Shown in pieces: positions 1 to 5,038 of a stretch of 5,038 bases of DNA. Made by a program: the position numbers and the translations under genes. Each line of letters begins with the position of its first letter. Positions within the stretch are counted from its first letter, which is position 1. Source of the stretch: Bacteroidia bacterium (GTDB taxonomy: Bacteria; Bacteroidota; Bacteroidia; Bacteroidales; Azobacteroidaceae); the NCBI GenBank assembly GCA_025996815.1, contig BNTT01000188.1, positions 1 through 5,038 on the forward strand, read 5' to 3'. The notes below the pieces were generated by a model. It searched no databases. It worked only from the letters and a program-made list of their open reading frames with translations, and was not told the DNA's origin.

Positions 1-128
1 GGGCGATACGGAATATTCATGTGGACGGCGATGCGTTCACTTCTAATGGCGGACCGATACGGTTGAAAGTCCATGCGGGAGGAATAAAAATAATCAGTAT
101 GCGAAAGACCGTTACACCCTCAAAATGA
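1..128 (+). CDS. C-terminal end of a possible diacylglycerol/lipid kinase (partial, 5' end outside window)
   Basis: An open frame runs from the left edge (first full codon at 3) for 41 codons to TGA at 126-128. The other two forward frames stop early, at 64-66 and within the first 50 bases. The peptide contains a V-D-G-D turn (residues 7-10), a Gly/Pro stretch, then alternating hydrophobic residues (IRLKVHAGGIKII, residues 19-31). This resembles the last beta strands of the DgkB/YegS/BmrU-type lipid kinases, whose tails commonly read V/I-D-G-E/D followed by a strand ending in a-L-K-V/I. The ATP-binding and catalytic parts are outside the window, so the assignment rests on this tail alone. The stop overlaps the next start as ATGA, implying translational coupling. 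A diacylglycerol kinase would suit its neighbours, because phosphoglycerol transferases release diacylglycerol. That the frame is coding is fairly certain; the family is tentative. Confidence 0.5.
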   Translation, partial: AIRNIHVDGDAFTSNGGPIRLKVHAGGIKIISMRKTVTPSK

Positions 129-2125
129 AAAACAATATGAAAATAGCTTGGAATAAAATAAAAGCAGCGCCAACTTTCGCGGTGCTTCGCAATCTGGGGC
201 TGATGCTGGTGATTTATTACCTCTGCCGCATCGCGTTCTTTTTGGTCAATAAAAGTTATTTTCCGGATATGACTTTTAGCCATTTGTTGACGTTGCTGAA
301 AGGTGGTTTGCTGTTCGATATTTCGGCGATTGTCTATACCAATTTGCTGTATATATTGATGCAGGTGTTGCCTTTCAAGTTTCGGTTAAACGCGGTGTAT
401 CAGACCGTTGCGAAGTGGATTTTTGTTGTCTTCAATAGTGTGGCGGTGCTTGCTAATTGTTTGGATATTGGTTATTTCCCGTTCACCAATCGGCGCACCA
501 CCAGCACTGTGTTTTCGGAATTTGAGAATGAAGGCAATCTCTCTACCGTTTTCCTGCATGCCGCTTTGGACTATTGGTACGTCACTTTGGTTATCATTGC
601 GCTGATTTTTGCTGTCTATAAACTGTATTACAGACCCGGAGGTGGTGATGCAGGGGTAGGGCGCGTCCTGCCCCTACAGCGGGATGTACCTTATTATTTG
701 CGGCATTCGTTGTTGATGGTGGTTTTTGTTTTGGGTGCTATTTTTGGGGTGCGCGGCAGTAGTAATATTGTGCGCGTGGGCAAGATGCGCACTCCGCCCC
801 GACCCATTGTGCTCAGTAATGCCAATCAATACGTCAATAAGAGTATAGAAACCGCCATTGTGCTCAATACGCCTTTTTGCATTATTCGGACGTTTGGCAA
901 GATAGCGTATAAAAATCCTGCATACTTTGCAAATGAAGCGGAAATGGAAGCCGTTTATTCGCCAATTCATCACCCGCAGCCCGCAGAAGAGTTTAAGCCG
1001 CTGAATGTGGTGGTCATTATCATCGAAAGTTTTGGAAAAGAATACTCCGGCTTTTTCAACAAAACATTGGATAACGGCACTTACAAGGGCTACACGCCGT
1101 TTTTAGATTCGCTGTATGCCGAAGGGCTGACGTTTGAATATTCCTACGCCAACGGGCGCAAGTCGATTGATGCCATGCCATCGGTGCTGTCGAGCATCCC
1201 AATGTTTATCGACCCCTACGTGCTGACACCCTACGCAACCAACGACATCAGCGGGATTGCCCCGCTCTTGAAAGAAAAAGGCTACTATTCTGCCTTTTTC
1301 CATGGGGCACCCAACGGCTCGATGGGCTTTCAGGCGTATGCCCAAAGTGCCGGATTTGATGCCTATTTCGGAATGGATGAATACGACAACGAGGCGGACT
1401 TTGACGGCACATGGGGCATCTATGATGAGGAGTTTTTGCAGTTTTATGCCCGCAAAATGGGCGAATTGCCGCAGCCTTTTGTAACTTCGGTGTTCACGGT
1501 GAGTTCGCATCATCCGTTCAACATTCCGCCACGCTACAAAGATAAATTCCCCGAAGGCACGCACCCTATCCACAAATCCGTTGGCTATGCAGACTATGCC
1601 CTGCGGCAGTTTTTCACGACAATGGCGCAGTACGAATGGTATCACAACACGCTGTTTGTCGTCACGGCAGACCATACCAACCAAACCACGCACGACGAGT
1701 ATTTCACCGATGCCAACCTGTACGCCGTGCCGATTTTGTTTTACCATCACGGGAGCGATTTGAAAGGCTTGGATGCCACAAAACCCATCCAGCAAGCAGA
1801 TATTATGCCCAGCATTTTGGGCTATCTGAATTACGACAAGCCCTATTTCGCGTTTGGTCAGGACATTTTCAACACCGCCGCCGAAGATAAATTTGTGGCA
1901 AATTACAATGTCAATCAATATCAATTCATCCGAAGCGATTATTTTTTGCAGTTCGATGGGCAGCAAACAAAAGCCGTATATGACTATCAATCAGATGTTT
2001 TGCTTCGCAACAATCTGGTAGAGGCAGGGCGCACCCTGCCCCTGCGGGAAATGGAAACGCAATTAAAGGCTGTCATTCAGCAATATATGGTGCGGATGGC
2101 TGAAAATAAATTGACAATAAAATAA
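125..2125 (+). CDS. LTA synthase / MdoB-like phosphoglycerol transferase family membrane protein (sulfatase-fold), paralog 1
   Basis: This 666-residue protein belongs to the alkaline phosphatase superfamily (sulfatase fold, COG1368-like). Five likely membrane helices lie at about 20-41, 54-81, 97-118, 147-168 and 193-209, with the catalytic domain outside the membrane from about residue 290. Expected active-site features are present. E301 in the strand ending IIIES is a metal ligand. S347 in GRKSIDAMPS sits where LtaS has its catalytic Thr. W430 and the following acidic residues match the LtaS W-region, H462-H463 (SHHPF) the substrate pocket, and D516-H517 (TADH) the second metal-ligand pair. 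Family members move phosphoglycerol, or sometimes phosphoethanolamine, from a phospholipid to a glycan; the acceptor here is unknown. A true sulfatase is unlikely because there is no C/S-x-P-x-R maturation motif. The start at 125 overlaps the previous stop. It aligns without gaps to the second paralog's start at 2146 (M1, K2, W9, K13 and A14 shared), so the internal Met at codon 5 is less likely. Two in-frame GC-rich repeats encode residues 176-187 and 632-642. Confidence 0.93.
   Translation: MKNNMKIAWNKIKAAPTFAVLRNLGLMLVIYYLCRIAFFLVNKSYFPDMTFSHLLTLLKGGLLFDISAIVYTNLLYILMQVLPFKFRLNAVYQTVAKWIFVVFNSVAVLANCLDIGYFPFTNRRTTSTVFSEFENEGNLSTVFLHAALDYWYVTLVIIALIFAVYKLYYRPGGGDAGVGRVLPLQRDVPYYLRHSLLMVVFVLGAIFGVRGSSNIVRVGKMRTPPRPIVLSNANQYVNKSIETAIVLNTPFCIIRTFGKIAYKNPAYFANEAEMEAVYSPIHHPQPAEEFKPLNVVVIIIESFGKEYSGFFNKTLDNGTYKGYTPFLDSLYAEGLTFEYSYANGRKSIDAMPSVLSSIPMFIDPYVLTPYATNDISGIAPLLKEKGYYSAFFHGAPNGSMGFQAYAQSAGFDAYFGMDEYDNEADFDGTWGIYDEEFLQFYARKMGELPQPFVTSVFTVSSHHPFNIPPRYKDKFPEGTHPIHKSVGYADYALRQFFTTMAQYEWYHNTLFVVTADHTNQTTHDEYFTDANLYAVPILFYHHGSDLKGLDATKPIQQADIMPSILGYLNYDKPYFAFGQDIFNTAAEDKFVANYNVNQYQFIRSDYFLQFDGQQTKAVYDYQSDVLLRNNLVEAGRTLPLREMETQLKAVIQQYMVRMAENKLTIK
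650..684. repeat. GC-rich palindromic repeat inside a coding region, copy 1
   Basis: GGGGTAGGG (653-661) pairs with TCCTGCCCC (666-674) around a CGCG loop: nine pairs, two of them G-T/G-U. The stem can extend to 649-678 with one mismatch. The element is much richer in GC than its surroundings. It starts exactly on codon 176 of the first paralog and encodes residues 176-186 (AGVGRVLPLQR), in the short loop between predicted membrane helices 4 and 5. The second paralog has a shorter, unrelated segment there. It matches copy 2 (2018-2049) at 27 of 32 aligned positions with one 3-base gap, so the reading frame is unaffected. It probably belongs to a dispersed repeat family, but other members cannot be seen from this window. 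Confidence 0.75.
2018..2049. repeat. GC-rich palindromic repeat inside a coding region, copy 2
   Basis: A perfect 7-bp stem, GGCAGGG (2023-2029) with CCCTGCC (2034-2040), closes a CGCA loop. It extends to 2018-2045 with one mismatch and one G-T pair. The element begins on codon 632 of the first paralog and encodes VEAGRTLPLR plus the next Glu, just before the C-terminal amphipathic stretch. It is read in the same frame as copy 1 (650-684), giving the related peptides GRVLPLQR and GRTLPL-R. At the matching place the second paralog has an eight-residue segment (KGQVPEQE) without the hairpin. Confidence 0.75.
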
Positions 2126-2135
2126 ACATAAATAT

Positions 2136-2139
2136 GGAG
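2136..2139 (+). promoter_or_regulatory. Shine-Dalgarno-like GGAG that decides the start of paralog 2
   Basis: GGAG lies six bases before the ATG at 2146. It overlaps the upstream in-frame ATG at 2134, which has only an A/T-rich leader. Starting at 2146 also makes the N-terminus the same length as that of the first paralog, with Trp9 aligned. Bacteroidota rely little on such sites, so the motif alone is weak evidence; the paralog alignment carries more weight. Confidence 0.5.
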
Positions 2140-2145
2140 ACAAAT

Positions 2146-4092
2146 ATGAAAACAAAAGCATTAGCGATTTGGAAACACTTTAAAGCAGAACCGGCATTTG
2201 CTTTGCTCTGCAATTTGGGGCTGATGCTGGTGATTTATTACTTGTGTCGCATCGCGTTTTTTCTGGTGAACAAGAGCTATTTTTCAGAGATGACTTTCGG
2301 GCATTTTTTGACACTGCTGCAAGGCGGTTTCAAGTTTGACGCTTCAGCCATTGCCTATACCAATATGCTGTATATGCTGATGCAGGTGTTGCCGTTCAAA
2401 TTCAGACTAAATGCTGTGTATCAGACAGTTGCGAAGTGGATTTTCATTATCACTAATAGCATCGCGGTGATTGCCAATTGCGCGGATATGGTCTATTTTC
2501 CTTTCGTTGGTCGGCGTACCACCAGCACGGTTTTTTCGGAATTTCAGCATGAGGACAATCTTGGCAAAGTGTTTATGCACGCCGCCGGGGACTCTTGGTA
2601 TGTGGTTTTATTCGCAATCATTATCATTTTTGCCATCTATAGATTGTATTACAAACCCTCCGAAACGTTTTCGTTCAAATCCAAATTTGTGTATTATCCG
2701 TTGCACACCGCACTGTTATGTTTGGTTGCTTATGGAGCCTTTATTAGTGCGCGTGGCGGCATAGTGCAGCCTCAGAGGAGCCGCCCTATCACGCTCAATC
2801 AAGCCAATAAATATGTCAATAAGAGCACAGAAACAGCCATTGTACTTAACACGCCTTTTTGCATTATCCGCACGGCAGGCAAAGTGGAGTACGCCAATCC
2901 TAAATATTTTGAGGATGAAACGGCGATGGCAGCCATTTTTTCGCCAATTCATCACCCGCAGCCCACAGGGGAATTTAAGCCGCTGAATGTGGTGGTGATT
3001 ATCGTTGAAAGTCTGTGCAAAGAGTATTCGGGCTTTCTCAACAAAGATTTGGACAATGGCACCTACAAGGGCTACACGCCGTTTTTGGATTCGCTGTATG
3101 CCGAAGGGCTTACGTTTGAACATTCCTTTGCCAATGGGCGACAGTCGGTTGATGCCATGCCATCGGTGCTGTCGAGTATTCCGAAGTTCATTGAGTCGTA
3201 TGTGCTCTCGCCTTATGCCACCAATAATATCAGCAGCATTGCCGATGTGCTGAAAACGAAGGGGTATTATTCTGCCTTTTTTCATGGCGCGCCCAACAGT
3301 TCGATGGGCTTTTCGGCGTATGCCCGAAGTGCGGGCTTCGACGACTATTTTGGGCAGGACGAATATGGCGACCGGGATTTGGATGGCACATGGGCAGTGT
3401 GGGACGAGGAATTTTTGCAGTACTACGCCGACAAGATGGGCGAATTGCCGCAACCGTTTGTCACTTCGCTCTTTACAGCCACCTCGCATCATCCGTTCAA
3501 AATTCCGGCACGCTATGAAGGCAAATTTCCCAAAGGCACGCAGGATATTCACCAAACGATTGGCTATCTGGATTATGCCATAAGCCGATTTTTTAAGAAA
3601 ATGGCGCAATACGACTGGTTTGAAAACACGCTGTTTGTCATCACCGCCGACCACACCAATCAAGCCACGCATGAAGAGTATTTCACGGATGCCAACCTGT
3701 ATGCCGTGCCGATTTTGTTCTACCATCCGGGCAGCAATTTGAAGGGAATGGAAAAAATGCCGGTGCAGCAAATGGACATCATGCCCAGCATTCTAAGTTA
3801 TATGAACTACGACAAGCCCTATTTCGCGTTTGGGCAAGATATTTTCAGCACCCCCGCCGAAGATAAGTTTGTGGCAAACTACAATACCGGACGCTACCAA
3901 TATATCAAAAATGAGTATTTCTTGCAGTTCGACGGGCAACAAACCAATGCTGTATATAACTATCAATCAGACGTTTTGCTTCGCAACAATCTGAAAGGAC
4001 AAGTGCCGGAGCAGGAGGAAATGGAAACGCGGCTAAAAGCAGTTATTCAGCAATATGTGGTGCGGATGACCGAGAATAAATTGACGCTATGA
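2146..4092 (+). CDS. LTA synthase / MdoB-like phosphoglycerol transferase family membrane protein (sulfatase-fold), paralog 2
   Basis: This 648-residue protein is closely similar to the gene before it, from which it is separated by 20 bp, and has the same architecture. Likely membrane helices lie at about 20-41, 54-81, 97-118, 150-169 and 186-202, followed by an extracytoplasmic alkaline-phosphatase-superfamily domain from about residue 280. Active-site residues are kept: E288 (IIVES), S334 as predicted nucleophile (GRQSVDAMPS), W416, H448-H449 (SHHPF) and D502-H503 (TADH). It should therefore be an active phospho-alcohol transferase, not a decayed copy. It differs from its partner near the first metal ligand (ESLCKEYSG against ESFGKEYSG) and in the tryptophan region (WAVWDEE against WGIYDEE), which could mean a different donor or acceptor. 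It lacks both GC-rich repeats of the first paralog. The ATG at 2134 would add four residues; 2146 is preferred from paralog alignment and the GGAG upstream. Its stop overlaps the fucosyltransferase start as ATGA, implying coupled translation. The acceptor is unknown. Confidence 0.93.
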   Translation: MKTKALAIWKHFKAEPAFALLCNLGLMLVIYYLCRIAFFLVNKSYFSEMTFGHFLTLLQGGFKFDASAIAYTNMLYMLMQVLPFKFRLNAVYQTVAKWIFIITNSIAVIANCADMVYFPFVGRRTTSTVFSEFQHEDNLGKVFMHAAGDSWYVVLFAIIIIFAIYRLYYKPSETFSFKSKFVYYPLHTALLCLVAYGAFISARGGIVQPQRSRPITLNQANKYVNKSTETAIVLNTPFCIIRTAGKVEYANPKYFEDETAMAAIFSPIHHPQPTGEFKPLNVVVIIVESLCKEYSGFLNKDLDNGTYKGYTPFLDSLYAEGLTFEHSFANGRQSVDAMPSVLSSIPKFIESYVLSPYATNNISSIADVLKTKGYYSAFFHGAPNSSMGFSAYARSAGFDDYFGQDEYGDRDLDGTWAVWDEEFLQYYADKMGELPQPFVTSLFTATSHHPFKIPARYEGKFPKGTQDIHQTIGYLDYAISRFFKKMAQYDWFENTLFVITADHTNQATHEEYFTDANLYAVPILFYHPGSNLKGMEKMPVQQMDIMPSILSYMNYDKPYFAFGQDIFSTPAEDKFVANYNTGRYQYIKNEYFLQFDGQQTNAVYNYQSDVLLRNNLKGQVPEQEEMETRLKAVIQQYVVRMTENKLTL

Positions 4093-4886
4093 ATATAATA
4101 AGATTACACGGCGGCATCGGCAATCAACTGTTTCAATACGCATTTGGCGAATATTTGCGATTGACAGCGGGCAAAGACGTGAAGTATGACATTTCTGCAT
4201 TTGGAAAGGCGAAGTCGCAGCCGTTGCGGCATTTTGAGTTGGAGGTGCTCAACCGGAATATCCCCGTAGTTGAAAATATGCCTTTCGGTCATAGAGGGCT
4301 GTTAAACAAGCTGTTGCGATGCGTGGTGTGTTGGATGCGAGGCAGCAAATACCTGCAAGGCTATTGGCAGAAGGAACTCTATCCCAACGAATTATTAAGG
4401 AATAATCCCGATTTCTTTGCTCCCCGTGCAGAAAAACCGATAGAAATTCAGGCTATTGAAAATGAAATAAGCGCAAATGAGCAGTCTGTGGCGTTACACA
4501 TTCGGCGAGGCGATTATTTTTCATCCACAAAGGCTGCAAAAAGATATGGCGTTTGCGATGTAGAATACTATCAGAAAGCGATTGCCTTTTTTTTGCAGCA
4601 AAACCGGAAAAATTGTAAATTCTTTGTCTTTTCAGATGATTTGGATTGGGTGAAGCAGCATATCACGCTGCCGGAAGGCACCTGCTATGTGCCCAATCAC
4701 GACCTAAATTCTTTTTGGTACATCTATCTGATGTCATGTTGCAGGCACAACATCATTTCCAACAGTTCCTTTTCGTGGTGGGGTGCCTATTTGAACAAAA
4801 ACAACGATAAGGTGGTTGTTTGCCCCCTGCGGTGGATGCTAAATTCCAATAAGACAATTGCTTTGGAGGATTGGGTGAAAATATAA
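4089..4886 (+). CDS. Glycosyltransferase family 11 (alpha-1,2-fucosyltransferase-like)
   Basis: This 265-residue protein has the hallmarks of GT11. The N-terminal signature GGIGNQLFQY is at residues 8-17. The HIRRGDY motif at 137-143 is the nucleotide-sugar (GDP-fucose) binding motif shared with other fucosyltransferases. FSDD is at 181-184, and the C-terminal motif SNSSFSWWGA at 224-233. Family members transfer L-fucose from GDP-fucose in alpha-1,2 linkage, usually to galactose on O-antigen, capsule or other surface glycans, acting at the cytoplasmic face. No signal peptide or membrane segment is evident. It is slightly short for the family (often 280-300 residues), but all motifs are present, so it looks complete. 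The start is secure: the canonical N-terminus begins at this Met, and the ATG overlaps the preceding stop. The coupling suggests the fucosylated glycan may be the acceptor, or part of the same polymer, for the two upstream transferases; this is inference. A T8 run lies at 4587-4594. Confidence 0.93.
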   Translation: MNIIRLHGGIGNQLFQYAFGEYLRLTAGKDVKYDISAFGKAKSQPLRHFELEVLNRNIPVVENMPFGHRGLLNKLLRCVVCWMRGSKYLQGYWQKELYPNELLRNNPDFFAPRAEKPIEIQAIENEISANEQSVALHIRRGDYFSSTKAAKRYGVCDVEYYQKAIAFFLQQNRKNCKFFVFSDDLDWVKQHITLPEGTCYVPNHDLNSFWYIYLMSCCRHNIISNSSFSWWGAYLNKNNDKVVVCPLRWMLNSNKTIALEDWVKI

Positions 4887-4896
4887 AAAAAAAGTG

Positions 4897-4904
4897 TAAC
4901 TTTG
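4897..4904 (+). promoter_or_regulatory. Bacteroidota-type -7 promoter box (TAACTTTG)
   Basis: TAACTTTG fits the Bacteroidota primary-sigma -7 consensus TAnnTTTG exactly, and ends 17 bases before the ATG at 4922. The leader would therefore be short and A/T-rich, without a Shine-Dalgarno site. The upstream -33 element is weak: ATTG at 4870-4873 is the nearest candidate, at a slightly long spacing of 23 bases, and lies inside the end of the GT11 gene. An A9 run (4885-4893) sits just upstream. The box indicates that the last gene is transcribed separately from the operon. Confidence 0.7.
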
Positions 4905-4921
4905 CGACAAATTAAAAGATT

Positions 4922-5038
4922 ATGCAAAAATTACCTATCGGAATACAGTCGTTTGCGAATTTGCGCAATGATGATTGCTTGTATGTTGATAAGACGGAGA
5001 ATATACATCGCCTTATCACATCGGGCAGAGTTTTCTTC
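4922..5038 (+). CDS. AAA-ATPase-like / DUF1703 (PD-(D/E)XK nuclease-like) family protein, N-terminal part only
   Basis: Thirty-nine codons are open from ATG at 4922 to the right edge. The peptide begins MQKLPIGIQSFANLRNDD, followed by LYVDKTENIHRLI and SGRVFF. This is the highly recognisable N-terminus of proteins that combine an AAA-ATPase-like domain (PF09820) with a C-terminal DUF1703/PD-(D/E)XK nuclease-like domain. In complete members the next residues usually form a Walker A-like RPRRFGKS segment, which would start just outside the window. These genes are often present in many copies in Bacteroidota; their biological role is not established. It is preceded by its own -7 box and is probably not part of the glycan operon. 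Confidence 0.85.
   Translation, partial: MQKLPIGIQSFANLRNDDCLYVDKTENIHRLITSGRVFF

Noticed and set aside
17..283. Minus-strand open frame of 88 codons across the first gene boundary
   Set aside because: It is antisense to two forward coding frames joined by an ATGA overlap, with no recognisable domain.
649..678. Hairpin at 649-678 as a transcription terminator or invertible promoter
   Set aside because: It is inside a coding region, is not followed by a T run, contains no -7 box, and recurs in frame elsewhere in the same gene, which fits a dispersed repeat better.
1103..1990. Long open frame on the minus strand (295 codons) under the first paralog
   Set aside because: It lies wholly inside a gene with clear family motifs, and its translation has no recognisable domain. 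It is explained by few TTA, CTA and TCA codons in the forward frame.
2716..3771. Long open frame on the minus strand (351 codons) under the second paralog
   Set aside because: It is the counterpart of the antisense frame in the first paralog. Its similarity to that frame simply mirrors similarity of the forward genes, and it has no promoter or domain of its own.
125..4092. Arylsulfatase function for the two sulfatase-fold proteins
   Set aside because: There is no C/S-x-P-x-R formylglycine motif. The five N-terminal helices and the GRKSIDAMPS / GRQSVDAMPS nucleophile region fit the LtaS/MdoB group instead.
4887..4921. Intrinsic terminator after the fucosyltransferase
   Set aside because: The 35-bp gap holds an A run and a promoter box but no inverted repeat able to form a stem followed by a T run.

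Overview
The window looks like a piece of a Bacteroidota chromosome. The evidence is an exact TAnnTTTG-type -7 box (TAACTTTG, 4897-4904), little use of Shine-Dalgarno sites, moderate GC content, and a final gene that reads like the AAA-ATPase/DUF1703 family, which is typically multicopy in Bacteroidales-like genomes. No gene is diagnostic of a genus, so I do not go below phylum.

Layout: every supported gene is on the + strand. Positions 1-128 hold the last 41 codons of a gene whose tail resembles the C-terminal strand region of a diacylglycerol-kinase-like lipid kinase. Its stop overlaps the next start as ATGA. Two tandem paralogs follow (125-2125 and 2146-4092). Both are membrane-anchored alkaline-phosphatase-superfamily enzymes of the LTA synthase / MdoB-like phosphoglycerol transferase group: about five N-terminal membrane helices, then an extracytoplasmic catalytic domain with all expected metal and nucleophile residues. 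The second overlaps, again as ATGA, a GT11 (alpha-1,2-fucosyltransferase-like) glycosyltransferase (4089-4886). After a 35-bp gap containing a Bacteroidota-type promoter box, a separate gene begins at 4922 and runs off the right edge.

The first four genes have overlaps or a 20-bp gap between them and are probably one operon. As inference, they make a coherent envelope set. The GT11 enzyme would fucosylate a surface glycan. The two phosphatase-superfamily enzymes would transfer a phospho-alcohol group, such as phosphoglycerol from a phospholipid, onto a periplasmic or surface glycan. If the upstream gene is truly a diacylglycerol kinase, it would recycle the diacylglycerol that such transfer releases.

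The least expected structure is a pair of GC-rich, hairpin-forming repeats of about 32-35 bp. Both lie in frame inside the first paralog, in the same reading frame, and are absent at the matching places in the second. No stretch over 300 bases lacks a gene, and I saw no tRNA, rRNA, CRISPR array, insertion sequence or clear intrinsic terminator.
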